Below are positions 36,205 through 45,130 of a stretch of 64,000 bases of DNA, piece by piece. A model generated the notes under the pieces. It made no database searches, was not told where the DNA came from, and was given only the letters and a program-made list of their open reading frames with translations. The position numbers and the translations under genes are program-made. Every line of letters starts with the position of its first letter. Position 1 is the first letter of the stretch. The stretch comes from Paracoccaceae bacterium (GTDB lineage: Bacteria > Pseudomonadota > Alphaproteobacteria > Rhodobacterales > Rhodobacteraceae). The stretch covers positions 158,121 to 222,120 of the forward strand of contig JAMWZC010000006.1 of the NCBI GenBank assembly GCA_024304985.1, in the 5' to 3' direction.

Positions 36205-37394
36205 CATACCCTCTCGATCAGCATGGCCATGCCTTGTCCGGCACCAAGACACATCGACAGGATCGCGCGGCGCCCGCCGGTGTCCTCAAGGTGTTGCATC
36301 GCGGTCAGGCACATGCGCACGCCGGTGACGCCGGGCGGATGGCCCAGACTGATCCCGCCGCCATAGAGGTTGTGGATCTCGCGCGGGATGCCCAACTGCC
36401 CCTCGGCATGGATATTGACGGCGGCAAACGCTTCGTTGATCTCGACATAGTCGATATCGGCCATGCGCAAGCCCTGCTTGTCCAGCAGCGCGCGGATCGC
36501 AGGCACAGGGCCGTGGCCCATGATGCGGGGGGGCACGCCGACGACGGTCCAATCCACGATGCGGGCGCGCGGCGCAATCCCCTTGCCCTCCAGCGTGGAA
36601 CGGTCACCCACCAGAACGAAAGCCGCCGCATCATTCACGGTCGAGGCATTGCCCGCCGTGACCTTTCCCCCTTCGCGAAAAGCCGGGCGCAGACGGGCCA
36701 GCTTTTCCTGCGTCGCATCCGCGCGTACGCATTCATCAGTATCGAAGATGCGGGTCACCCCTTTGCCAGCCGCCGGATCAGCCACCGAAACGCCCATGAT
36801 CTGCCGTGCCAGAAACCCCGAAGCTTGCGCCGCCAACGCGCGCTGCTGGCTCAGAACGCCCCAGTCGTCCATCGCGGCGCGGGTCAGCCCAAAGTCCTCA
36901 GCCAGATTTTCAGCCGTTTCGCCCATGTATTCCTGACTGAAGGGGCAACGATAGGCCCAGTCAAGCATGTCCTCGACCACGGTCGGGCCGCGCTTGACGC
37001 CGCCGCGCAGGGTAGTGATGGCATGGGGAACACGGGAATAGCTTTCGGCCCCGCCCGCGATGGCCAGCCGCGAATGGCCGCTATCCACCTGCTGTGTGGC
37101 CGAAAGGATCGCTTGCAGACCCGAGGCACAGGCCCGCACCACGGCAAGTGCGCCCGAGGATTCGGGCAAGCCCGCTTTCAACCCCACAACGCGCGCGCCG
37201 AACAGGCTGTCCCGCCCCGAGGGCACAGTCGACGCCAGCACGATGTGATCCACCTCGCTGGCGGTGATCCCGGCCCTTTCGATGCATCCAGCGGCCACCG
37301 TGGCGGCAAGGTCTGTCATCTCGATCCCGCTAAGTGCGCCGTCGAACGCGCCGAGCGCGCTGCGGATACCCCCTGCGATGACTGTGTCGGTCAT
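36204..37394 (-). CDS. Acetyl-CoA acyltransferase (thiolase) I
   Basis: The 396-residue degradative-type thiolase has the nucleophilic Cys in VVRACASGLQAI (about residue 88), INEAFAAVNIHAEG, GGGISLGHPPGVTG (catalytic His) and MCLGAGQGMAM (second Cys). All catalytic residues are present, so beta-ketothiolytic cleavage is expected. AAGGA precedes the ATG. It lies between the P450 and ligase I genes in one minus-strand operon. Confidence 0.92.
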   Translation of the reverse strand: MTDTVIAGGIRSALGAFDGALSGIEMTDLAATVAAGCIERAGITASEVDHIVLASTVPSGRDSLFGARVVGLKAGLPESSGALAVVRACASGLQAILSATQQVDSGHSRLAIAGGAESYSRVPHAITTLRGGVKRGPTVVEDMLDWAYRCPFSQEYMGETAENLAEDFGLTRAAMDDWGVLSQQRALAAQASGFLARQIMGVSVADPAAGKGVTRIFDTDECVRADATQEKLARLRPAFREGGKVTAGNASTVNDAAAFVLVGDRSTLEGKGIAPRARIVDWTVVGVPPRIMGHGPVPAIRALLDKQGLRMADIDYVEINEAFAAVNIHAEGQLGIPREIHNLYGGGISLGHPPGVTGVRMCLTAMQHLEDTGGRRAILSMCLGAGQGMAMLIERV

Positions 37395-37460
37395 GGTTCT
37401 GTTCCTTGAATGAAAGGTGACGCCGCTTCCGTGAGTGGTGTCTGCGTCGGTCCGTTGTCG

Positions 37461-38690
37461 TCAACCCAGTTCTACCGGCATCACGCGCGGCCCGCGCATG
37501 ATGATCGTCGCGTGCCAGTCGATCGGCTCTGCCGCAAGTTTCAGCTTGGGCAGCCGTTGCACAAGGCGCGGAAAGGTCACCTCTCCCTCAAGACGGGCAA
37601 GAGCCGCCCCCATGCAGAAATGCACCCCATAGCCAAAGGTCAGATGGCGGTTCGGTTTTCGTTCGATATCGAAATACTGCGCCTTCTCGAACATCGACGG
37701 GTCCTGATTGGCGGTGTTGATCATGGCAAAGACACGCTCTCCGGGTCGCAGGGTCTTGCCGTGCAACTCATGCTCGACCGCCACCAGCCTTGCCATTGAC
37801 CCCGACGGGCCGTCCAGCCGGAGACATTCCTCGACCGCCGACTTCGCCAGTTCCGGCCTGTCGGCCAGAAGGCGGGCGGCCTCGGGGTTGGTGATGAATT
37901 TGGCCATCCCGCCCGCAAGCAGGTTTGCGGTGGTCTCATGCCCGCCAAACATCACCAGCATGCAGGCGGCGACCAGTTCGTCCTCGGTCATTTCGTCATC
38001 GGCTTCGCGTGCGGCGATGAAGGCCGAGATCAGATCATCACGCGGTTCTGCCCGGCGTTCTGCAATCAGCCCACGGAACAGGGTTGCCATTTCATGCGCG
38101 CCTTCGGCGGCACGTTCGTATTTGTCCGGTGCATTGCGGGCCGAGCCGATGAAAAGCTGCATCCTGTCCGAACAGGACTTGAGGTGGAACATATGTTCGC
38201 GCGGCACACCCAGCAGATCCATGATCACCATGGCAGGTAGTTGCATGGCGAAATCATTGACGAAATCGAAGGGCTGCCCACGCGGCAGGCGGTCGGCCAG
38301 GATATCGCAGATTTCTTCGACACCGGGGCGCAGGACCTCGACCGCGCGCATGGTGAAGGCGCGCCCCATCAATTGCCGCAGGCGCGTGTGTTCAGGCGGA
38401 TCGCGGAACACCAGCCAGAGTGTCAGATAGCGCATCAACTCGCTGAGGGCCGACTGCTCCTGTGCCGGCAGGCTTTCGTAGAATGGCTTGATCCGATCCA
38501 CTGACATGTCCGCCGAGGTCAGCGCTGACTTAACATCGTCATAGCGGGTCAGCACCCATGCCTTGAGTTTGGGGCTCCAATGGGCGGGGTCGTGTTCCTG
38601 CAACGCCAGAAGTGCGGGGTAGGGATCCCGGACAACATGCGGAAGCGTCGGGTCATACTGCGGGAGCGCAGATTTCAACGGATTGTTCAC
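37461..38690 (-). CDS. Cytochrome P450 monooxygenase
   Basis: The 409-residue soluble bacterial class I P450 has the I-helix oxygen-activation motif GGHETT (249-254), the ExxR pair E288/R291 and the haem loop FGYGVHFCMGAAL with the thiolate Cys359. It is a GTG start with GGAGG six bases upstream, and is the first gene of a minus-strand operon (P450, thiolase, ligase, hydratase). No ferredoxin or ferredoxin reductase gene is nearby, so electrons must come from elsewhere. The substrate is unknown; a terpenoid, alicyclic or aromatic acid would fit the CoA genes. Operator B lies 93 bases upstream. Confidence 0.93.
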   Translation of the reverse strand: MNNPLKSALPQYDPTLPHVVRDPYPALLALQEHDPAHWSPKLKAWVLTRYDDVKSALTSADMSVDRIKPFYESLPAQEQSALSELMRYLTLWLVFRDPPEHTRLRQLMGRAFTMRAVEVLRPGVEEICDILADRLPRGQPFDFVNDFAMQLPAMVIMDLLGVPREHMFHLKSCSDRMQLFIGSARNAPDKYERAAEGAHEMATLFRGLIAERRAEPRDDLISAFIAAREADDEMTEDELVAACMLVMFGGHETTANLLAGGMAKFITNPEAARLLADRPELAKSAVEECLRLDGPSGSMARLVAVEHELHGKTLRPGERVFAMINTANQDPSMFEKAQYFDIERKPNRHLTFGYGVHFCMGAALARLEGEVTFPRLVQRLPKLKLAAEPIDWHATIIMRGPRVMPVELG

Positions 38691-38782
38691 AGGTATCCTC
38701 CCAAGTCTGCCACCTTGGTCGATTCGCCACAGGGTTGCGGCGTCGGCTCAAAGTTTCGCCTGTCTATCGTCAGATTATTTAC

Positions 38783-38800
38783 CAAGCAATCGTTTGCTTG
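38783..38800. promoter_or_regulatory. Candidate TetR operator B (P450 operon / first TRAP operon)
   Basis: CAAGCAA-TCGT-TTGCTTG is the best copy of the dyad, with perfect 7-base arms. It lies in the 244-base divergent region, 93 bases from the P450 start and 135 from the TRAP receptor start. Confidence 0.75.
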
Positions 38801-38934
38801 ACTATTACATCGGCTTTTCGCATTGTCCAGACATGGCGCGTCGGGGAGGACGAGTTGCCAGCCGTGCAGGGCAGGATCCCTGACGGCTTGAAGGGCGCAA
38901 AGCGCCCGAAACATGTCATGTGGGGAGGAAAAAC

Positions 38935-40026
38935 ATGGCACTGAACCGCAGAAATTTCGTGATGGCGGCCGCAGCGGCACCAGCGGCGGCCCTGGCGGCA
39001 CCCGCAATCGCACAAGGTAATCGCAAGCTTCAGATGGTGATGAGCTGGCCGCACAACTTTCCGGGCCTGGCCTCGATCGCCTATAATTTCGCCAAATATG
39101 TGGGCGAGTTGACGAATGGCGAATTGACCGTCGAAGTCGCTGCCGCAGGTGAGCTTGTGGCTGCATTCGAGGTGTTCGATGCGGTGGGGTCAGGTGCGGC
39201 GGATTGTTATCACTCCACCCCCGTTTATCTGGCGGGGCAGTGGCAACCTTCGGTTTTCTTCGCGCAGGTGCCCTTCGGTTTCACCGCCACTGAACATCTG
39301 GGCTGGATGTATCATGGCGGTGGACAGGAATTGCAGCAAAAGCATTTCCGCGAACTGTTCAACGTCGTTCCCTTCACTTGCGGCCAGACCGGCCTGCAAA
39401 TGGCAGGATGGTTCAACAAGGAAGTCAACAATCTGGACGACTTCCGCGGCCTGACCATCCGCCTGCCTGGTCTGGGCGGCGAGGTGATGCGCCGTGTCGG
39501 CGCCAATGCCGTGCTGATCCCCGCGCAGGAGATTTTTCCCGCCCTGCAGGCTGGCACCATTGATGCCACCGAATTGCAGGGGCCTTGGCTGGACACATCT
39601 TCGGGCTTCCATCAGGTGACCAAGTTCTATTACGCCCCCGGCTGGCAAGAGGTGAACTCGGCCGGTGAGATCGGCCTGAACGCGGAAGTCTGGGACAGTC
39701 TGTCGGATCAGCACAAGGCTGCCGTGCAGCGCGCGATCGAGGCGGCGAATTCGATCAACGTGGGCGAATGGGCCTATAACAACGCGATGTTCTTCCAGAC
39801 CCTGCTGAACGAGCACAAGGTCGATGTGCGCGCTTTCCCCGACGACGTGATCGACGCGCTGGCCAAGACTTCGGCCGAGGTGGTGGCGGAACTGGCCACG
39901 GTGGACGAGCGCGGCAAGGAAGTGCACGACAGCTATATGGACTATTTCAAAATGGCACTGGAATATTCCGTCAAGACCGAGGCACCCTTCTTCGCGTCAC
40001 GCGCACGGCAATTCGCGGCGCTTTGA
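38935..40026 (+). CDS. TRAP transporter substrate-binding protein I (DctP, TakP-like)
   Basis: The 363-residue periplasmic receptor has an N-terminal LNRRNFVMAAAAAPAAALAA segment that looks like a Tat-type signal (RRNF). The body has PFGFTATEHLGWMYHGGG, GWFNKEVNNLDDFRGLTIRL with the ligand-contacting Arg, and GTIDATELQGPWLD, in the style of Rhodobacter TakP (2-oxoacid receptor, DctP7 group). It is expected to bind a monocarboxylate. GGAGG precedes the ATG at 38935. A strong hairpin at 40047-40071 separates it from dctQ. Confidence 0.92.
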   Translation: MALNRRNFVMAAAAAPAAALAAPAIAQGNRKLQMVMSWPHNFPGLASIAYNFAKYVGELTNGELTVEVAAAGELVAAFEVFDAVGSGAADCYHSTPVYLAGQWQPSVFFAQVPFGFTATEHLGWMYHGGGQELQQKHFRELFNVVPFTCGQTGLQMAGWFNKEVNNLDDFRGLTIRLPGLGGEVMRRVGANAVLIPAQEIFPALQAGTIDATELQGPWLDTSSGFHQVTKFYYAPGWQEVNSAGEIGLNAEVWDSLSDQHKAAVQRAIEAANSINVGEWAYNNAMFFQTLLNEHKVDVRAFPDDVIDALAKTSAEVVAELATVDERGKEVHDSYMDYFKMALEYSVKTEAPFFASRARQFAAL

Positions 40027-40046
40027 AACCGGTGTAAATTCCTCAG

Positions 40047-40071
40047 GGCGGCGGCAACTCTTGCTGCCGCC
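40047..40071 (+). promoter_or_regulatory. dctP-dctQ intercistronic hairpin, operon I
   Basis: GGCGGCGGCAA pairs with TTGCTGCCGCC over 11 positions (one G-T) around a CTC loop, 20 bases after the receptor stop and 22 before dctQ. There is no U-run, so mRNA stabilisation or partial termination is more likely than full termination. Confidence 0.7.
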
Positions 40072-40093
40072 TGTTCTGTCCCGAAAGGTTGCC

Positions 40094-40597
40094 ATGGACC
40101 CCGTCATCCGCTTTCTGGACCGCATCACCATCGGCTTTGCCAAGCTGGTGGCCGTGCTTGTCATTCCAATGGTCCTTCTGGTCTTTGCCAATGCGCTGCT
40201 GCGCTATGTCTTTGGTTATGGATCGGTGTGGCTCTATGAATCCGTGATCTATTGCTTCGTGCTGGTGATGGCCGGACTGGCCGGATGGACCCTGACCGCG
40301 AATGAACATGTGCGTGTCGACATCCTGTATGCGGCTCTGCCCGCCCGATTTCAGGGATTGATCGACCTTGTCGGCGCGATCGTCCTGATGGGGCCGTTCC
40401 TGTGGATCATGTGGGACCGTTCGCTCCCTTATGTTCAAAGGTCATGGAATATCCGGGAAGGCTCGATGGAAATCTCGGGTATTCCCTATGTCTGGCTTCT
40501 GAAAACCGCCTTGTTGGTCTTTGTCGTCGTTCTTGCTGTTGCGGGCCTGTCCTTTCTGCTGAGGGCCTTGCAGAAGGTGATCGGGGGGCGTGAATGA
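40094..40597 (+). CDS. TRAP transporter small permease I (DctQ)
   Basis: The 167-residue protein has four membrane helices (about 15-35, 48-68, 88-108, 130-152), the DctQ layout. NALLRYVFGYGSVWLYESVIY and TANEHVRVDILY are family signatures. AAAGG precedes the ATG; 11 open codons above it fall in the hairpin. Its last four bases overlap the dctM start. Confidence 0.92.
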   Translation: MDPVIRFLDRITIGFAKLVAVLVIPMVLLVFANALLRYVFGYGSVWLYESVIYCFVLVMAGLAGWTLTANEHVRVDILYAALPARFQGLIDLVGAIVLMGPFLWIMWDRSLPYVQRSWNIREGSMEISGIPYVWLLKTALLVFVVVLAVAGLSFLLRALQKVIGGRE

Positions 40598-42189
40598 TCG
40601 ACTTTCTGGCGGCCCATCTGGATGTGGCTCTGTTCGGAGCGGCCATCATCCTGATGATGTTCGGGTTTCCCGTGGCTTTCACTCTGGCTGGTGTCGCACT
40701 TGGTTTTGCTTGGCTCGGGGCCGAGGTCGGCGTCTTTCGTTGGGCGCAACTGAACTTCCTGCCGCAGCGGGTTTGGGCGATCCTCAACAACTCGGTCTTG
40801 GTCGCGGCGCCATTGTTCATCTTCATGGGGCTCGTTCTGGAACGCTGCCGTCTGGCCGAGGACATGCTGACCGCGATGGCGCGTCTGTTCGGAACGCGGC
40901 CCGGCGGTCTTTTGATCGCCACGACAGTGGTGGGCGCATTGATGGCGGCCTCGACCGGCATCGTTGGGGCGACCGTGGTGACGATGGGCCTGCTCGCGCT
41001 GCCGGTGATGCTCAAGAACGGTTACGATCCGGTTGCGGCTTGCGGCGCGATCTGTGCCTCTGGAACCTTGGGGCAAATCATCCCGCCTTCCATCGTTCTG
41101 GTGTTTCTGGGTGATTTCCTGACCCTGGCCAATCAGCAAGCCAATCTCATCAGCGGCAATCCGACGGGCCGGTCGGTGGGTGTGGCCGACCTGTTCGCGG
41201 GCGCGTTGCTGCCCGGTCTGGCGCTGGTCGGCTGCTACATCATCTACCAGTTGCTGCTGACATGGCGCCGCCCGCAAGTGGCCCCGCCTCTGCCGCCGCG
41301 CGCATTGGAGGAGGTCGGCGGTGCCAGTGGCGAATCCGACATCGCGCTGTTCCTGCGCGCACTTGTGGCACCGCTTTTGCTGATCGTGGCCGTTCTGGGG
41401 TCGATCCTGGGAGGCGTGGCGACACCGACCGAGGCCGCAGGGGTCGGGGCTGTCGGCGCGATCCTTCTGGCTGCGTGGCGTGCCGCGCCGCACCTGCGGG
41501 TCGTTCTGGCGGCAGGCCTTTTCGCGGCTATCGGTATTCTTGCGTTGCTGGCAGTATTCGACCTGCGTGTAGGCCGCACCGATACGGCCCCGGCCGAGCT
41601 TTGGGCGATCCGTGCCGCTGCCGCTTTGCTCTTGCTGATCTGTATCTCGGTTGCGACTGCCCTTTGGGTGACATTCCGCGATGGCGCGCTGATGGACGTC
41701 ACCTTCCGCACGGCGCGGATCACTGCGATGATCTTCACCGTTTTGATCGGGGCCACACTCTTCACTCTGGTGTTCCGTGGACTGGGCGGCGAGGAAACCA
41801 TCAAGCACCTGCTGGAGGGGCTGCCCGGCGGGCTGATGGGCGCGATGATCTTCACGATGGTGTTGATGTTCCTACTGGGGTTCTTTCTGGATTTCCTTGA
41901 GATCATCTTCATCCTTGTGCCCATCCTGTGCCCTGTGCTGATCATGATGGGGGCTGACCCCGTCTGGCTGGGTGTGATGATCGCGATGAACCTGCAAACG
42001 TCCTTTCTGACGCCACCTTTCGGTTTCGCCTTGTTCTATTTGCGCGCCGCAGCCCCTGCCAGCGTGAAGACGACACAGATCTGGCGGGGGGCGGTGCCCT
42101 ATATCGGCTTGCAGCTTGTGGCCTTGATGCTGGTCGCGGTCTTCCCGGTTCTCGCGACGGGACTGCCCGCGTGGATGCTGGGCAACTGA
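40594..42189 (+). CDS. TRAP transporter large permease I (DctM)
   Basis: The 531-residue membrane subunit catalyses sodium-coupled substrate movement. Family motifs ASTGIVGATVVTMGLLALP and GAICASGTLGQIIPPSIVLV are visible, and LGFFLDFLEIIFILVPILCP lies near the C-terminus. It is about 100 residues longer than the second DctM here, because of an extra pair of helices and loop near residues 300-370. It is co-translated with dctQ. Confidence 0.93.
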   Translation: MIDFLAAHLDVALFGAAIILMMFGFPVAFTLAGVALGFAWLGAEVGVFRWAQLNFLPQRVWAILNNSVLVAAPLFIFMGLVLERCRLAEDMLTAMARLFGTRPGGLLIATTVVGALMAASTGIVGATVVTMGLLALPVMLKNGYDPVAACGAICASGTLGQIIPPSIVLVFLGDFLTLANQQANLISGNPTGRSVGVADLFAGALLPGLALVGCYIIYQLLLTWRRPQVAPPLPPRALEEVGGASGESDIALFLRALVAPLLLIVAVLGSILGGVATPTEAAGVGAVGAILLAAWRAAPHLRVVLAAGLFAAIGILALLAVFDLRVGRTDTAPAELWAIRAAAALLLLICISVATALWVTFRDGALMDVTFRTARITAMIFTVLIGATLFTLVFRGLGGEETIKHLLEGLPGGLMGAMIFTMVLMFLLGFFLDFLEIIFILVPILCPVLIMMGADPVWLGVMIAMNLQTSFLTPPFGFALFYLRAAAPASVKTTQIWRGAVPYIGLQLVALMLVAVFPVLATGLPAWMLGN

Positions 42190-42201
42190 CGGAGTGTTTC
42201 G

Positions 42202-42804
42202 ATGATTCTCTTCACCAATCTGACTTCGCCTTTCGCAAGGCTGGCGCGTATCGCAGTGATCGAAAAGGGAATGGCCGACAGGGTCGAGGTCCGTGTGATC
42301 GACCCTTGGGGTGGCGATCCCGGTTTTGTTGGCAGCAATGCGCATGAGCGGGTGCCTTCGCTGATCACGGATGATGGCACGGGACTCTCGGAAAGCGCGA
42401 TGGTTCTGCATTGGCTGGACCATGTGGCACCGGAACCGCCGCTGTTCCCGCAGAATGATCTGGCGCTGATGCTCCGTCAGGCGGGGGCGGCGCTGGGGGC
42501 GATTGACGTGATGGCGGCGATCATCATCACGCGCAAATCGGCCCCGGATTTCGATACGAATACGATCGGCCAGAAACGTTTTCGCACGATCAATGCGGCT
42601 TTCGATCGGCTTGAGAAGGCACCGCCCCGCGATCTGGCCGACAGCCCGGATATGGCCGCCATCGCGACGGCCACGGCGCTGGATTACGCCGCTTTCCGTT
42701 TCCCCGACAAGGATTGGCTGGGCGCGCGCCCCGCGCTGGCCGCATGGCGCAAGCGGCAGGCAGGGCGCACCTCGCTCGACGCCACGATGCCGCGCGAGGC
42801 GTAA
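42202..42804 (+). CDS. Glutathione S-transferase family protein
   Basis: The 200-residue protein has an N-terminal thioredoxin-like domain (LFTNLTSPFARLARIAVIEKG) with the glutathione-binding VPSL and SES motifs (residues about 51-72). An all-helical C-terminal domain follows. It is last in the dctPQM-gst operon, 12 bases after dctM, and converges with the SDR gene. Possible roles are glutathione-dependent isomerisation or protection from an electrophilic intermediate made by the P450; this is inference. Confidence 0.82.
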   Translation: MILFTNLTSPFARLARIAVIEKGMADRVEVRVIDPWGGDPGFVGSNAHERVPSLITDDGTGLSESAMVLHWLDHVAPEPPLFPQNDLALMLRQAGAALGAIDVMAAIIITRKSAPDFDTNTIGQKRFRTINAAFDRLEKAPPRDLADSPDMAAIATATALDYAAFRFPDKDWLGARPALAAWRKRQAGRTSLDATMPREA

Positions 42805-42808
42805 TTCC

Positions 42809-43567
42809 TCAGGCCAGCCTGACCGCTCCGTCAAGGCGGAAGGTCGTTCCGTTCACCATCTGGTTGCCGATGATGAAGGCCACCATGTCGGCGAATTCGG
42901 CAGGCTGGCCTTCCCGCTTGGGGAAGGGCACGCCGTCGGTGATGGATTTTCGCCATTCTGGCTCTACGGTATAGAACATCGGTGTGCCGAAAACCCCCGG
43001 TGCTATGCAGGCGACCCGGATCCCATGACGCGCCAGTTCGCGCGAGGCTGGCAAAGTCAGGCCCATCACTCCTGCTTTCGAGGCGGCATAGGCGGCTTGA
43101 CCGACCTGCCCTTCATACCCCGCGACCGAGGCTGTCGTGACGATCACGCCACGCTCGCCCCCTTCCAGCGCGTCTGCCTTTGCCATCTCGGCGGAGGCAA
43201 GGCGCAAGGTATTGAAAGTCCCGCTCAGGTTCACGGACAGCACGCTGTCAAAAGCCTCCAGCGGCATGGGATCCCCGTCCCGTGACAGGATCTTGCGCGA
43301 CGGGCCGACGCCCGCGCAGGCCACACAGATGCGCGCAGAGCCATGAGCGGCCCGGGCCTGTGCAAAGCCCGCTTCCATCCCGGCCGCATCGGTCACGTCG
43401 CAGGCAATGGCGATTCCGCCTATATCACTGGCCACGCGCTGCGCGGCTGCTGCGTCGCGGTCCATCACCGCAACCCGCGCGCCATCGGCTGCCAGACGCC
43501 GCGCCACAGCCTCGCCCAGACCCGAGCCTGCGCCGGTTACGACGGCGGCCATTCCTGCACTCTTCAT
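42809..43567 (-). CDS. 3-hydroxyacyl-CoA dehydrogenase, SDR family (HSD10-like)
   Basis: The 252-residue SDR has the cofactor motif TGAGSGLG, Ser in TTASVAGYEGQVGQ, and the catalytic YAASK. The stretches GQVGQAAYAASKAGVMGLTL and IAPGVFGTPM closely resemble human HSD17B10 (2-methyl-3-hydroxybutyryl-CoA dehydrogenase), so a branched or short 3-hydroxyacyl-CoA is a reasonable substrate guess. The start ATG overlaps the ligase II stop by four bases. It is the last gene of the second TRAP operon. Confidence 0.88.
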   Translation of the reverse strand: MKSAGMAAVVTGAGSGLGEAVARRLAADGARVAVMDRDAAAAQRVASDIGGIAIACDVTDAAGMEAGFAQARAAHGSARICVACAGVGPSRKILSRDGDPMPLEAFDSVLSVNLSGTFNTLRLASAEMAKADALEGGERGVIVTTASVAGYEGQVGQAAYAASKAGVMGLTLPASRELARHGIRVACIAPGVFGTPMFYTVEPEWRKSITDGVPFPKREGQPAEFADMVAFIIGNQMVNGTTFRLDGAVRLA

Positions 43568-45117
43568 ATCTTCGCCTCGCTCCAATAGGGGTCGCGGAGC
43601 AGGCGCTTGAGCACCTTGCCCAACGCGTTGCGGGGAAAATCCTGCCGCAGCTCCACCGCGTGAAGCCGCTGGTATTTCGCCAGCCGCTCATTCGCCCAAT
43701 CCTTGATCGCGGCCGGGTCGGCATCGCCGCGCGGGATCACAAGGGCCAGACAAGTCTCGCCCCATTTGTCATGGGGCACGCCGATCACGCAGACATCGGC
43801 CACATTCGGGTGCTGGCCCACGACAGCCTCGACATCGGTGGGAAAGACGTTGAAGCCGCCCGAGATGATCATGTCCTTCTTGCGGTCGATGATCGTCAGA
43901 TAGCCGTCCTCGTCCAGCATGCCCACATCGCCGGACCGGATGAAGGTGCGCCCATGTGCGTCGCGCCAGATCAGCGCCTCGGTCAGTTCCGGCTGGCCGT
44001 TATATTCGCGCAGCATGCCCGCGCCGTAACCCACGATCTCGCCCGGCTGACCGGGCGGGCATTCACGCCCCTCTTCGTCGATCACGCGCATGTCGAACCC
44101 CATCACCGGCGTGCCGACGGTGGCGAATTTGTCATCCGTCTCGCCCGGCTTCAGGATCGCGGCGAAGCCTTCGGAAAACCCGTAAAGCTCGCATAACCCC
44201 GGTGTCAGGCGTTCTACGACCTTCTTCTTCACATCCCGCCGCAAGGGTGATCCCGCGCACAGCACCTTTTGCAGCGACGACGTATCCGCCCCCGCCATCG
44301 CGGGATGATCCAGGATCATGATGAACTGCGCGGGCACCATGAAGCTATGGGTGATCCGCTCGCGCTTGACCGTGTCCAGAAACCCCGCCGGATCGAAGGA
44401 TGGCATGACATGCAGCGTGCCCCCCGCAAAAAGCGTGGGCAGCATCACGATCCATGTCCCGTTGGAATAGAGCGAGGTCGTGGTCAGCGTGCGCGCATCC
44501 GAGGTGATGCCCAGCTCGATCGCGTTGGAAAAGGCGAAATGCAACCGCGCGGCATGGGTCTGCACGATCCCCTTGGGCAGGCCCGTGGTGCCCGAGGAAT
44601 AGATGATGTTCAGATCATCCCCAGGACGGTGGCGTATGCCGGGCAGGGCGGTGGGTTGGCCTGCGGTGAAATCGGCAAGCGTCGTCCATCCCGCACCGTC
44701 AAAACCGAAACCGACCCAAAGCGTGACTTGCTCCAATCCGCTGCGCACACCCTCCAACCGCTCGCGGAACCCGCTGCTGGCGAAGGCGCGGGTGGCGCGG
44801 CTGTCGGTGATCAGCCCGGCCATCTGCTCGCCCGTCAGCAGGCCAGACAGCGGCACTGCACAGCCGCCCGCGCGGATCACGCCAAAGACGACCTCCAGCA
44901 TGTCCACCGAGTTGTCCATCAGCACCGCCACCCGGTCCCCGCGCTGCAATCCGTCGGCGATCAGGGCATGCGCCACCCGGCTGATGCCTGCGTCGAAGTC
45001 GCCCCAGGTCCTGCGCACCTCGCCACAGACCACAGCCAGACGCCGCGCCTTGAAGCGCCCGTGTTGCGCCAGCATGTCGCTGATGTTCACGAATGGCTGA
45101 TCCAGCACTTCGGTCAT
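43564..45117 (-). CDS. Acyl-CoA synthetase (AMP-forming) II
   Basis: The 517-residue ANL-family ligase has YSSGTTGLPKG (phosphate loop), YGFSEG (A5), SGDVGMLDEDGYLTIIDRKK (A7-A8) and the hinge DMIISGGFNVFP. The catalytic Lys is in RNALGKVLK. It is clearly different in sequence from ligase I, so the island has two acid-activating enzymes, possibly for the parent substrate and a shortened product. AAGGAC precedes the ATG. It follows the second dctM by 13 bases. Confidence 0.9.
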   Translation of the reverse strand: MTEVLDQPFVNISDMLAQHGRFKARRLAVVCGEVRRTWGDFDAGISRVAHALIADGLQRGDRVAVLMDNSVDMLEVVFGVIRAGGCAVPLSGLLTGEQMAGLITDSRATRAFASSGFRERLEGVRSGLEQVTLWVGFGFDGAGWTTLADFTAGQPTALPGIRHRPGDDLNIIYSSGTTGLPKGIVQTHAARLHFAFSNAIELGITSDARTLTTTSLYSNGTWIVMLPTLFAGGTLHVMPSFDPAGFLDTVKRERITHSFMVPAQFIMILDHPAMAGADTSSLQKVLCAGSPLRRDVKKKVVERLTPGLCELYGFSEGFAAILKPGETDDKFATVGTPVMGFDMRVIDEEGRECPPGQPGEIVGYGAGMLREYNGQPELTEALIWRDAHGRTFIRSGDVGMLDEDGYLTIIDRKKDMIISGGFNVFPTDVEAVVGQHPNVADVCVIGVPHDKWGETCLALVIPRGDADPAAIKDWANERLAKYQRLHAVELRQDFPRNALGKVLKRLLRDPYWSEAKI

Positions 45118-45130
45118 GTCCTTGTCCTTC

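Noticed and set aside
38893..38907. Small hairpin GGGCGC-AAA-GCGCCC in the leader of the first TRAP receptor gene
   Set aside because: Only six pairs and no U-run or alternative pairing visible; not enough to call a riboswitch or attenuator.
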